Source: Acidobacteriota bacterium (GTDB lineage Bacteria > Acidobacteriota > Polarisedimenticolia > JAPUIV01). Taken from it: a DNA stretch of 24,780 nt. Below are positions 14,457 to 22,417 of the stretch, in pieces (within the stretch, counting starts at the first letter, position 1; each line of letters opens with the position of its first letter). The DNA is taken from contig JAPUIV010000047.1 of NCBI GenBank assembly GCA_027296665.1, forward strand, positions 1-24,780, in the 5' to 3' direction. The notes below the pieces were generated by a model. It was not told the origin of the DNA. It was given only the letters and a program-made list of their open reading frames with translations, and made no database searches. The translations under genes and the position numbers were made by a program.

Positions 14457-16558
14457 CGGTGCGAAACCGATTGGATGCCATTTTCCGGCCGAGATCGGTG
14501 GCGGTCATCGGCGCCTCCCGGGAACGGCGATCGATCGGGCACGAGATCCTCCGAAACCTGCTCGACTTCGGATTCCAGGGAAAAGTCTTTCCCGTCAATC
14601 CGCGGGCCGAAGCGATCCATTCCATGAAATGTTATCCGCGGGTGGGGAAGATCCCGGATCCGATCGACCTCGCCGTGATCGCGGTTCCCAAGGAAAGAGT
14701 CCTGGAAGTGGTGGCGGACTGCCGGCGAAAGGGTGTGCCGGGCCTCGTGGTGATCACGGCAGGCTTCCAGGAGGCCGGATCGCCGGGACGCCGCCTGGAT
14801 GAGAAACTGCGCTCCGCCATCCGGAAGGGAGGAATGCGGCTGGTCGGGCCCAATTGCATGGGTGTGATCAATACGGAGCGTTCGATTCGATTGAACGCCA
14901 CTTTTGCCGCCACCCATCCCATCTGCGGCGGGATCGGATTCCTTTCCCAGAGCGGGGCCCTCGGGGAGGTGATCCTTTCGGAGGCGAGGAGTAGGGGACT
15001 CGGCGTGGCGATGTTCGCCAGCCTGGGGAACCAGACCGACCTGCACGCCAACCACCTCCTGGAGTACTGGGAGCGGGATCGATCCGTGAAGGTAATTCTG
15101 ATGTACCTGGAAAGCTTCGGGGATCCGGCGCGATTCACCCGGATCGCCAAGCGCCTGTCACGCAGGAAACCGATCATCGCCGTCAAGGCGGGCAGAACGG
15201 CGGAAGGCGCCCGGGCCGCCTTCTCGCATACCGGCGCCCTGGCGAGCGGCGACCGGGCTACGGCGGATCTCCTCGACCAATGCGGGGTGATTCGCGCCTC
15301 CTCCATAGGGGAGATGTTTGACATGGCGTCGGCCTTTTCCGCGCAGCCGTTGCCGGCCGGAAACCGGGTCGCCATTCTCACCAATGCCGGCGGGCCGGCG
15401 ATTCTCGCCACCGATGCCTGCATCGGTCTGGGCCTGAGTATCGTACCCCTTCGCCGGCAGACCCAGGCCGTGTTGCGGCGCTCCCTGCCGGTCGATTCCA
15501 GCCAGGGGAATCCCGTCGATCTGCTGGCTAGCGCCGGACCCCGGCATTACGCCGCCGCCCTGCGGGCACTCCTCCGGGACCGTGAAGTCGACGCCATCAT
15601 CGTGATCTTTGTTTCTCCCATCCTGATCGACGCCCTGGAAGTGGCCACCCGGATTTCAGCGGAGTGCGCGAGGGTCCGGAAAACCGTCCTCGCCTGTTTC
15701 ATGGGCAAACTCCGGGGCAGGGAAGCGGTGGAACATTTGCGCCGGCGCGGGATCCCGGTCTATTCCTTCCCCGAGTCGCCGGCCCGCGCTCTGGCTGCCA
15801 TGGCACGCTACCGGAAATACCGGGAGCGGCCCAGGGGCAGGGTAATCCGGTTCGGGGCCGATCGGGCCGGAGCGCTGAGAATTCTCCGCCATGCCCGCCG
15901 GAGCGGCAGGTCTGTTCTCCGGGCCGAGGAGGTGGAGGAGATCCTCACCCGGTACCGGTTCCGGCTCCCCCCCTCGTGCGAGGTCGGAACCGGCGCGGAA
16001 GGGGTGGCGGCGGCGGTGCGCATCGGCTACCCGGTGGTCATGAAGGTTGCCGATCCGGCCATCGTTCACAAGAGTGATGTGGGCGGGATCGTTCCCGATC
16101 TCCGGAACGGGGATGAAGTGGCCAGGGCATTCCGTTCGTTGAAACAGCGTTTCCCCGGGCGGCGGTTCCGCGCGCGGATCCAGAAACGGATCGCACCCGC
16201 GCAGGAAGTGATTCTCGGAATGGTGATCGATCCGAACTTCGGTCCCCTGGTGATGCTCGGGACGGGGGGGATCTACACGGAGGTGATCCGGGACGTTGTT
16301 TTCCGGGTCCATCCGGTGACCGATCAGGAGGCGGGGGAGATGGTCTCCTCGATCCGCTGGATCCATCGCGGGCCGGAAGCCCGCAGTACCGCAGTCGAGG
16401 CCAACCGGAGGCTCGCCCGGATCGTACTCCGTTTTTCCCAGTTGGTGGGGGATCTTCCGGGACTCGGGCAACTTGAGATAAACCCCCTCATCCTCGACAA
16501 GAAGGACATTGCCTGGTACGCGGTGGATGCCCGGGCCCGGTTGGCCCCCGATTCTTGA
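14453..16558 (+). CDS. ADP-forming acetate/acyl-CoA synthetase, fused alpha-beta (701 aa)
   Basis: A single chain carries a CoA-binding Rossmann domain (about 6-100, IFRPRSVAVIGAS), a succinyl-CoA-ligase-like part with the phosphohistidine motif SHTGALAS (His259), and a C-terminal ATP-grasp domain (about 480-700, VVMKVADPAIVHKSDVGG, MLGTGGIYTEVIRDV, LEINPLIL). It converts acyl-CoA, ADP and phosphate to acid, CoA and ATP, or the reverse. The acyl specificity is not readable; some relatives act as protein acetyltransferases, but no GNAT domain is present. The ATG forms ATGA with the upstream stop. GTG 14459, six bases after GGAG, is a good alternative start. Confidence 0.92.
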   Translation: MTVRNRLDAIFRPRSVAVIGASRERRSIGHEILRNLLDFGFQGKVFPVNPRAEAIHSMKCYPRVGKIPDPIDLAVIAVPKERVLEVVADCRRKGVPGLVVITAGFQEAGSPGRRLDEKLRSAIRKGGMRLVGPNCMGVINTERSIRLNATFAATHPICGGIGFLSQSGALGEVILSEARSRGLGVAMFASLGNQTDLHANHLLEYWERDRSVKVILMYLESFGDPARFTRIAKRLSRRKPIIAVKAGRTAEGARAAFSHTGALASGDRATADLLDQCGVIRASSIGEMFDMASAFSAQPLPAGNRVAILTNAGGPAILATDACIGLGLSIVPLRRQTQAVLRRSLPVDSSQGNPVDLLASAGPRHYAAALRALLRDREVDAIIVIFVSPILIDALEVATRISAECARVRKTVLACFMGKLRGREAVEHLRRRGIPVYSFPESPARALAAMARYRKYRERPRGRVIRFGADRAGALRILRHARRSGRSVLRAEEVEEILTRYRFRLPPSCEVGTGAEGVAAAVRIGYPVVMKVADPAIVHKSDVGGIVPDLRNGDEVARAFRSLKQRFPGRRFRARIQKRIAPAQEVILGMVIDPNFGPLVMLGTGGIYTEVIRDVVFRVHPVTDQEAGEMVSSIRWIHRGPEARSTAVEANRRLARIVLRFSQLVGDLPGLGQLEINPLILDKKDIAWYAVDARARLAPDS

Positions 16559-16584
16559 CAATAAATTTTTTGGTTTGATACGAT
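16555..16584 (+). promoter_or_regulatory. Sigma-70-like promoter for the hslVU operon
   Basis: A perfect TTGACA (16555-16560), an 18-bp AT-rich spacer and TACGAT (16579-16584). The -35 overlaps the TGA stop of the acyl-CoA synthetase. This is the ordinary sigma-70 type; I see no sigma-32-like element. Confidence 0.6.
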
Positions 16585-16626
16585 GCCGGTGGAACGGGCA
16601 TTTCCCGGCAAATTCGAGGGTGGATC

Positions 16627-17184
16627 ATGACGGAGCGGATCCGAATCCGGGGCACCACGGTGCTTGCGGTTCGCCACCGCGGGCAGGTGGCGATGGCGGG
16701 GGACGGCCAGGTAACTCTCCAGTCCTCCATCATGAAGCAGGCGGCCCGAAAAATTCGGGTTCTCGGCAAGGGGAAGATCCTGGCAGGTTTCGCGGGAGCT
16801 GCCGCGGATGCCTTTGCCCTCTTCACCAGGTTCGAAACGAAACTGGAACAGTACCGCGGCAATCTCCAGAGGGCCGCCGTGGAGCTGGTCCAGGACTGGC
16901 GAACCGATCGGGTGATGCGGCGCCTGGAGGCGCTCCTGGTGGTGGTGGATGTGAAAAGTTCCCTGCTGCTTTCGGGAACCGGCGATCTCATAGAACCGGA
17001 CGACGGTCTCCTCGCGGTCGGTTCCGGCGGCACCTTGGCCAGGGCCGCCGCAATGGCGATGATCTCCCACTCCGATCTATCCGCTCGGGAGATCGCCGTC
17101 GAAGCGTTGCGGATTGCCGCGGAGATCGACATATACACGAACGACAGGATCCACGTAGAAACCCTGGAAATCCTCGATTCCTGA
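16627..17184 (+). CDS. hslV: ATP-dependent protease peptidase subunit HslV (185 aa)
   Basis: Threonine peptidase of the HslUV complex in the cytoplasm. By alignment with TTIVSVRR of the E. coli enzyme, the mature N-terminal Thr is Thr10 (TTVLAVRH), so a nine-residue propeptide ending in Gly is removed. AGDGQVTL, MKQAARKIR and VGSGGTLARAAA follow in the usual order. A GAGGGTGG stretch precedes the ATG. hslU follows after 13 bp. Confidence 0.96.
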   Translation: MTERIRIRGTTVLAVRHRGQVAMAGDGQVTLQSSIMKQAARKIRVLGKGKILAGFAGAAADAFALFTRFETKLEQYRGNLQRAAVELVQDWRTDRVMRRLEALLVVVDVKSSLLLSGTGDLIEPDDGLLAVGSGGTLARAAAMAMISHSDLSAREIAVEALRIAAEIDIYTNDRIHVETLEILDS

Positions 17185-17197
17185 GAGAGTATCTCCA

Positions 17198-18604
17198 ATG
17201 GTCTTTTTCATGCCGGGTAAAGTTTCACCGATCACCAAGCAGGACGATTCGTTTCATCTGACCCCCAGGAAGATCGTCCAGGAGCTGGACAAATACATAA
17301 TTGGTCAGGAAGCCGCCAAGCGGTCGGTCGCTATCGCCCTGCGCAACCGGCTCCGCAGACTGCGGCTGGCGCCGGAAATGCTCGACGAGGTGGCGCCGAA
17401 AAATATCATTCTAATCGGGTCGACCGGCGTGGGAAAAACGGAGATTGCCCGGCGGCTCGCCCGGCTGACGAATTCTCCCTTCCTGAAAGTCGAAGCCTCC
17501 AAGTTCACCGAGGTCGGATACGTCGGCAGGGATGTCGAATCGATGATCCGGGATCTGGTCGGGCTCGCGGTCGATCTGGTCCGAACCGAACGCCGGGCCG
17601 AGGTTCGCTCGAAGGCGGGCCAAAATGTGGAAGAGAGGCTTCTCTCCCTGCTGGTTCCCCAATCCGGCGGGGAGGAGCCCGAAGCCGGGATCGAGGCCGA
17701 TCGCACCGAGATCCGGGAACGGCTGGAACGGACCCGGGAGAAGTTGCGCCGGCAACTTCAGGATGGCCTCCTGGAAGATCGTCCCGTCGAGGTGCAATCT
17801 CAACAGATCGGGTTCCCGTCCCTGCGGGTCTTCTCGAATTCGGGTGTCGAGGAGATGGACATCAACCTTCGGGAGATGTTACCGGGTCTGGGATCGGGCC
17901 GGAAGCGCATCCGCCGAATGTCGGTGGCGGAAGCCCGGGAATATCTCCTCAGGGAAGAGGAGGAGAAACTCATAGACCCGGAAGAGATTGCCCGCGAGGG
18001 GATCTTACGGGTCGAACAATCGGGCATTCTTTTTTTGGATGAGATCGACAAGATCGCCGGCCGGGAGTCGAGGCAGGGGCCCGATGTGAGCCGGGAGGGA
18101 GTGCAGCGCGATCTCCTGCCGATCGTGGAGGGAACCACCGTGAACACCAAGTTCGGGATGGTTCGAACCGACCATATCCTGTTCATCGCGGCCGGAGCCT
18201 TTCATGTCTCCAAGCCGTCCGATCTGATACCCGAACTGCAAGGACGGTTCCCCATCCGGGTGGAACTCGATGCGTTGGATAAGAATGATTTTCGCCGGAT
18301 CCTCACGGAACCAAAAAACGCCCTCATTCGCCAATACCAGGCGTTGATGGCAACCGAAGACCTGGAGCTCGAATTCACCGACGAATCGATCGATCTGATT
18401 GCGGAATTCGCCGCCGAGGTGAATGAGAAGTCGGAAAACATCGGGGCCCGGAGGCTTCACACGATCCTGGAAAAACTCCTGGAGGAGATCTCTTTTTCGG
18501 CCTCGGAGCTTTCTGGCCGGAAACAGGTCGTGGATGCGGACTATGTCCGCAAGATGCTCAGCGACATCATCAAGGATCGGGATCTGAGCCGTTTCGTCCT
18601 ATGA
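17198..18604 (+). CDS. hslU: ATPase/unfoldase subunit HslU (468 aa)
   Basis: AAA+ unfoldase feeding HslV. It has the conserved N-terminal LTPRKIVQELDKYIIGQ, Walker A GSTGVGKT at 74-81, the substrate-binding I domain between about 105 and 245, Walker B GILFLDEIDK near 275-285, sensor region and a C-terminal end LSRFVL that inserts into HslV. The first Walker Gly is followed by Ser rather than the usual Pro. ATG 17198 is the first start after hslV; ATG 17210 is an alternative. Its stop overlaps the next start (ATGA), linking the protease genes to the lipoprotein-dapF pair. Confidence 0.97.
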   Translation: MVFFMPGKVSPITKQDDSFHLTPRKIVQELDKYIIGQEAAKRSVAIALRNRLRRLRLAPEMLDEVAPKNIILIGSTGVGKTEIARRLARLTNSPFLKVEASKFTEVGYVGRDVESMIRDLVGLAVDLVRTERRAEVRSKAGQNVEERLLSLLVPQSGGEEPEAGIEADRTEIRERLERTREKLRRQLQDGLLEDRPVEVQSQQIGFPSLRVFSNSGVEEMDINLREMLPGLGSGRKRIRRMSVAEAREYLLREEEEKLIDPEEIAREGILRVEQSGILFLDEIDKIAGRESRQGPDVSREGVQRDLLPIVEGTTVNTKFGMVRTDHILFIAAGAFHVSKPSDLIPELQGRFPIRVELDALDKNDFRRILTEPKNALIRQYQALMATEDLELEFTDESIDLIAEFAAEVNEKSENIGARRLHTILEKLLEEISFSASELSGRKQVVDADYVRKMLSDIIKDRDLSRFVL

Positions 18605-19737
18605 GGAGATCTCCCCTCCCCCGCCGTCTCCCTGCGGCGGCGATGTTTCTGGCCCTCCTGGTTGGGGGCTGCGGTCGCCAAGGGCCTCCTCTCCCGCCGT
18701 TGGCCCACCGCCCCAGGCCCGTCACCGGACTCGAGGTACGGCAACTGGGGGAGGTCGTTCTGATCTCCTTTATTCTTCCCGGGACCAACCTGGATGGCAG
18801 CCAAGCCCGTATCGGGGCGATCCGCCTCCTGCGCCGCCGGGCTCGATTGGTCGATGCAGGACCGGAAGGAATAGCGCGCCTGGTGCGGCATTTCGACCGG
18901 GGGGCGAAGGAGATCGGGACCTGGAGCGGGGGAGAAATCGAGGCCCTGGCAGACGGACCCGGCGCGATGGAAGTGCCCGACCTGTCGGCCCTCAATGATC
19001 GGGAGGCGGGATTTCTCCTGGCCTATCAGGTCTCCGTTCTGGGGGCGGGTTCCGATAAATGGACCTCCTCGGAGCTGATCTTCATGGCGCCGGCGCCGCC
19101 GCCGGGACCGCCCGATCGGCTGCGCGCCGGGAAGGGGATTGATGGGGTCCTGCTGGAATGGGATCGGCCGATCTCCCTTTCCGTGGATCCGGAAAGGGCT
19201 GGGATCGAGTTGAAATATTCGATTTACCGTGTCCGGGGCTCCGATCCTTCCGGCGGGAGGGTTCTGAACCCGGAACCGATCGCGGCGCAGCAATTCCTGG
19301 ATCCGATCCTGCCTGGGGAAGGAGAGTTCCATCTGTTCTGGGTCCGGACCGTCCTGGAGAGATCCCATGGCCGGGTGGAGAGCGTTGATTCCAATCATAT
19401 CGAGATCGCTACTCCCCGGCTGCTGCGGCCTCCCGCCCCGGTCCAGGTCACATTGGTGGTCACGGGGAGGCTGATCCGGGTCGTCTGGTACCCGCCCGAT
19501 GTCGCCGGACTGGGCGGTTTTCGGGTGTACCGCCGGGAAGAGGGGAGGGAGGAGTTTGTCTCCGTCGCCGAACTTCCCCCGTCGGAGGTAAGGTTCACCG
19601 ACGCGGCGGCGATGCCAGGGGTCCGATACTGGTACCGGGTGGTCGCCTTCTCGGGAAGCGACTCCGCCCTGGAAAGTGTGGCAGGAGAAGAGGTGTCGGG
19701 AATCGTGATTACCGAACAGGAACCGGGGGGGGAATGA
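18601..19737 (+). CDS. Lipoprotein with LptM-like N-terminus and fibronectin type III domains (378 aa)
   Basis: A lipoprotein signal with Cys24 is followed at once by CGRQGPPLPP, resembling the CG-x-KGPL-x-x-P start of LptM (YifL/LppL), a small lipoprotein that helps the LptDE LPS translocon mature. The rest holds two to three beta-sandwich domains. The last (about 278-372, VIRVVWYPPDVAG-type core and RYWYRVVAFSGSDSALESVA) is a clear FN3 domain. LptM itself is much shorter, so this is an enlarged relative at most. It sits directly before dapF with an ATGA overlap, as yifL does in E. coli. A role in LPS export is inference; general surface adhesion or scaffolding is the alternative. Confidence 0.82.
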   Translation: MRRSPLPRRLPAAAMFLALLVGGCGRQGPPLPPLAHRPRPVTGLEVRQLGEVVLISFILPGTNLDGSQARIGAIRLLRRRARLVDAGPEGIARLVRHFDRGAKEIGTWSGGEIEALADGPGAMEVPDLSALNDREAGFLLAYQVSVLGAGSDKWTSSELIFMAPAPPPGPPDRLRAGKGIDGVLLEWDRPISLSVDPERAGIELKYSIYRVRGSDPSGGRVLNPEPIAAQQFLDPILPGEGEFHLFWVRTVLERSHGRVESVDSNHIEIATPRLLRPPAPVQVTLVVTGRLIRVVWYPPDVAGLGGFRVYRREEGREEFVSVAELPPSEVRFTDAAAMPGVRYWYRVVAFSGSDSALESVAGEEVSGIVITEQEPGGE

Positions 19738-20576
19738 ATCGATCCGGGTCCGGTTCGAATCGCCGGCCGCCGATCCCCTTTCTGAAGATGTCGGCTGCCG
19801 GCAACGATTTCATTGTCATCGCCGCCGGTTCTCTCCCCGCGGCCCGGTTCGATCCGCGATTCGTGCAACAGGTTTGCCGGCGCAGGGTTTCCGTCGGGGC
19901 GGACGGCGTGATCCTGGTGGAGAAGAAGCGATCGGATCTCCTGGGCGTCGCCTTTTACAATCCGGATGGGAGAGAGACTTTTTGCGGCAATGGCGCCCGG
20001 TGCGCCGCCAGGTATGGGGCGATACGGGAAGGTATGCCGGCGGAGATGCTCCTGGAAACGCTCAGGGGGACTCTCCGCGCCGAATTGTTGACCGATGGTG
20101 TTCGGCTGGAGATCGGTGCCTGCGGAGTTCTGCGGCAGGATCTGTCGATCCCCCTGGGGTCACGGACCATCCGCGGGATCCTCATCGATGTCGGCGTACC
20201 CCATCTGGTCACCTTTGACCTCGATCCGGAGGAAATCGACGTGGTCGCCCTGGGCCGTGAGATCCGCAACCACCCCCTGACCGGACCGGAGGGGGCCAAC
20301 GTCGATTTCGCGCGCCAGGTGGGCAGCGGCCTACTCGAGGTCCGCACTTACGAACGCGGGGTGGAGGATGAAACCCTTTCCTGCGGCACGGGGTGCATCG
20401 CCGCCGCCCTGGCCGCTGCGGTGCTCGGCCTCGGTACCTCCCCCACTGTTTGTCGCACCCGGTCCGGCGCCAACCTTCGGGTGGCATTCCACCTGGCGGG
20501 GGAACGGTTCGAGAAGGTGATCCTGGAAGGGGAGGCGAGAGTGGTTTACTCCGGCGAACTGGTGAATGAGGCCTGA
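19734..20576 (+). CDS. dapF: Diaminopimelate epimerase (280 aa)
   Basis: Converts LL- to meso-diaminopimelate for lysine and peptidoglycan. The two catalytic cysteines are present: Cys84 in FCGNGARC and Cys217 in ERGVEDETLSCGTGC, with NPDGRE before the first. The N-terminal block reads KMSAAGNDF, where the common residue before AGNDF is His-Gly. About 15 extra residues lie at the N-terminus, and the ATG overlap with the lipoprotein stop supports this start. It ends the hslVU-lipoprotein-dapF transcript. Confidence 0.96.
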   Translation: MNRSGSGSNRRPPIPFLKMSAAGNDFIVIAAGSLPAARFDPRFVQQVCRRRVSVGADGVILVEKKRSDLLGVAFYNPDGRETFCGNGARCAARYGAIREGMPAEMLLETLRGTLRAELLTDGVRLEIGACGVLRQDLSIPLGSRTIRGILIDVGVPHLVTFDLDPEEIDVVALGREIRNHPLTGPEGANVDFARQVGSGLLEVRTYERGVEDETLSCGTGCIAAALAAAVLGLGTSPTVCRTRSGANLRVAFHLAGERFEKVILEGEARVVYSGELVNEA

Positions 20577-20614
20577 CCCGCCGAAACCTCTCCTGAGACT
20601 GTTGTAAAAATGCC

Positions 20615-20647
20615 ACACTCGGTGTAGGAATTATGCAACTCGGTTGC
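20615..20647 (+). repeat. Two tandem inverted repeats with identical TCG centre, possible activator sites
   Basis: ACAC-TCG-GTGT (20615-20625) and GCAAC-TCG-GTTGC (20635-20647) are perfect inverted repeats whose centres are 21 bp apart, two helical turns. They lie about 100-130 bp upstream of the predicted sigma-54 start of lpxC, a standard enhancer position. The second contains CAA-N5-TTG, compatible with spaced CAA/TTG motifs reported for NtrX-type regulators. Confidence 0.5.
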
Positions 20648-20669
20648 CATGTTCTTCGGAGCGGAATCC

Positions 20670-20682
20670 TAATTTATTGAAA
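20670..20682 (-). promoter_or_regulatory. IHF-like site upstream of lpxC
   Basis: TAATTTATTGAAA matches the reverse IHF consensus YAANNNNTTGATW with one mismatch. It is centred about 70 bp upstream of the predicted sigma-54 start and resembles the site at 5849-5861. Confidence 0.35.
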
Positions 20683-20719
20683 ACAAAGACACTTATTTTG
20701 CCCCTCCGGCGCCTTTTTC

Positions 20720-20736
20720 CTGGCATGATACATGCT
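20720..20736 (+). promoter_or_regulatory. Sigma-54 (-24/-12) promoter for lpxC
   Basis: CTGGCATGATACATGCT matches the consensus at 11 of 13 defined positions with exact GG-N10-GC spacing (GG 20722-20723, GC 20734-20735). The predicted start near 20747 leaves only 16 nt to ATG 20763 and no ribosome-binding site, which weakens the case. A very weak sigma-70 candidate (TTGTAA 20602, TAGGAA 20625) is the alternative. Confidence 0.5.
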
Positions 20737-20762
20737 ATGGAATACCCTGAATGAGCGCCTCA

Positions 20763-21674
20763 ATGTACCAACAGACCATCACCAAGCCGGTCAGATGCTC
20801 GGGATCCGGCCTCCATACCGGCCTCCCGGTGAACATGGTACTGAAGCCGGCCCCGGAGAATTCCGGCATCCAGTTCTTTCGCAAGGACCTGGGGAACCAG
20901 CCGATCCCGGCATTGAACGCCAATCTCTCCGACACGCGGTATGCCACCAGCCTGTCCAGCGGCGGGGTGGAAGTCCGGACCGTGGAGCATCTCATGTCGG
21001 CCTTGTATGGCCTGGAAATCGACAATCTTCAGGTCGAACTGAACGGTCCCGAGGTCCCCATCCTGGACGGCAGCGCCGCCCCCTTTGTCCGCCTCCTGAC
21101 CCAAGCCGGTGTGGTGCCGCAAAGAAGCCTCCGGCGTTACCTTGCGGTCCGGAGGAAGGTCGAAGTGGTTGATGGTGACCGGAAGATCCAGGTATTTCCC
21201 TCCAGTGGCCTCAGGGTCTCATATGCGATCGACTTTCAACATCCCCTGATCCCCTACCAGGAGATCAGCATGTCGATAACTCCGGAGCGCTATCTAGGGG
21301 AAATCGCGTCGGCTCGCACTTTTTGCCGGCTGGAAGATGTGAAACGGTTGCGGGCCCTCGGACTGGTGCGGGGAGGAAGCCTGCAGAATGCCGTGGTCGT
21401 GACCCAGAACCGATTTCTGAACGGTAACCTTCGTTACCGGAACGAGTTCGTCCGTCACAAGATCCTCGACCTGCTTGGAGACCTCGGGCTGGCCGGCCAT
21501 CGTCTTCTCGGGCATATTGTGGCCTTCCGGGCGGGGCACGAGCTCCATACCAGGTTCTTGACCGCCCTCCTGTCGGATCCGGATGCGTGGGAGTTGGTGA
21601 CCCGGCCGATTCCTGCATCGGAAAATGAGGCTGGTGCGCTGGAACCGGCGGTGGCGGCCGGTTCCCCTTCCTGA
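20763..21674 (+). CDS. lpxC: UDP-3-O-acyl-N-acetylglucosamine deacetylase LpxC (303 aa)
   Basis: Zinc enzyme of the committed step of lipid A synthesis. Metal ligands His76 (VEHLMSAL, with the general base Glu75), His232 and Asp236 (RHKILDLLGDLGL) and His259 (AGHELH) are all present. The N-terminal YQQTITKPVRCSGSGLHTG is the family opening. ATG 20763 gives the usual MYQ start; ATG 20751 lies four codons upstream. The C-terminus has about 20 extra residues rich in Ala, Glu and Pro. The gene is alone between its own upstream region and the promoter of DUF4390-ntrY. The upstream signals suggest enhancer-dependent transcription. Confidence 0.97.
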   Translation: MYQQTITKPVRCSGSGLHTGLPVNMVLKPAPENSGIQFFRKDLGNQPIPALNANLSDTRYATSLSSGGVEVRTVEHLMSALYGLEIDNLQVELNGPEVPILDGSAAPFVRLLTQAGVVPQRSLRRYLAVRRKVEVVDGDRKIQVFPSSGLRVSYAIDFQHPLIPYQEISMSITPERYLGEIASARTFCRLEDVKRLRALGLVRGGSLQNAVVVTQNRFLNGNLRYRNEFVRHKILDLLGDLGLAGHRLLGHIVAFRAGHELHTRFLTALLSDPDAWELVTRPIPASENEAGALEPAVAAGSPS

Positions 21675-21766
21675 ACCGCCCCTTTCCCGCTATCGAATCA
21701 AGCCTTCGTTCACCTGCCGGGCACTTCCTCGTTATCCCCTTTCCCGCGGCCGGTGCCGGCTCCCCG

Positions 21767-21795
21767 TTGCCTTTCCCAAGTCCTTGGAATAAAAT
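21767..21795 (+). promoter_or_regulatory. Sigma-70-like promoter for DUF4390-ntrY-ntrX
   Basis: TTGCCT (21767-21772), a 17-bp spacer and TAAAAT (21790-21795). The predicted start near 21802 gives a short leader with AGGGAGG before ATG 21830. The system thus appears to be expressed independently of lpxC. Confidence 0.6.
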
Positions 21796-21829
21796 CATCT
21801 GTTTGGATTTTGCTCCTAGGGAGGAAGGG

Positions 21830-22417
21830 ATGGCGGGGAGAATAGATCATGGCGGAAAGATTTCCGGGCTGCGGATTTCTCTCCTGGCGCCCCTTCTGTT
21901 CCTTTCGGCGGTTCCGGTATTTGCCCGGGATGCCAAGATCCAGGATCTGCGTGTCGAGATTCTGGAAAACCGGTACCAGGCTTCATTCCGGGTGGAGGGG
22001 GCCTTCACACCTGAAGTGGAGGAGAGGATCGCCAGCGGGCTGGAAACCAGTTTCCGCCATCGGGTCCGGGTCTATGGGAAGAAGACCCTCTGGTTCGATA
22101 ACCTCCTCCTCGAAATGGAAGTCACCACCACGGTCAAGTTCGATTCCCTGACCAGCCAATACACCCTCTCCCGCCGGATTGATGGGGAACTGCGCGTCAC
22201 CGAATACACCGAGAATCCCGAGGAGATGCGCCTGTGGATGTCGGAACTGGACGGAATCCCTCTCGGGGTGGCCGACCAGTTTCCGGTGACGGACCGGGTC
22301 TACGTGAAGGTAAAGTCCAACATCCGTTCCCGCTTCTTCCTGTTCTTCATTCCCATCCGGTGGAACACCGATTGGGAAATGTTGCCGTTTCCCGGGTTGG
22401 AGAAGACGATTGAGTAA
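21830..22417 (+). CDS. DUF4390 exported protein (195 aa)
   Basis: An N-terminal hydrophobic signal (LRISLLAPLLFLSAVPVFA) is followed by one domain of about 165 residues, with ENRYQASFRVEGAFTPEVEE, GKKTLWFDNLLLEME and a C-terminal FFIPIRWNTDWE. This is the pattern of DUF4390, which in many beta- and deltaproteobacteria directly precedes ntrY. The function is unknown; the location suggests a periplasmic partner or signal input for the NtrY sensor. ATG 21830 has AGGGAGG six bases upstream, and the longer frame to 21767 overlaps the promoter. It overlaps ntrY by 8 bp. Confidence 0.88.
   Translation: MAGRIDHGGKISGLRISLLAPLLFLSAVPVFARDAKIQDLRVEILENRYQASFRVEGAFTPEVEERIASGLETSFRHRVRVYGKKTLWFDNLLLEMEVTTTVKFDSLTSQYTLSRRIDGELRVTEYTENPEEMRLWMSELDGIPLGVADQFPVTDRVYVKVKSNIRSRFFLFFIPIRWNTDWEMLPFPGLEKTIE

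Noticed and set aside
16571..16586. GG...GC pair before hslV as a third sigma-54 promoter
   Set aside because: The spacing is GG-N11-GC, not N10, and an overlapping TTGACA/TACGAT sigma-70-type promoter explains the region better.
20701..20720. GGCGCC followed by TTTTT as a terminator after dapF
   Set aside because: The palindrome has no loop and a very short stem; a stable hairpin cannot form.
21749..21760. GCCGG-TG-CCGGC hairpin after lpxC as terminator
   Set aside because: The stem is five pairs with a two-base loop and no T-tract follows.
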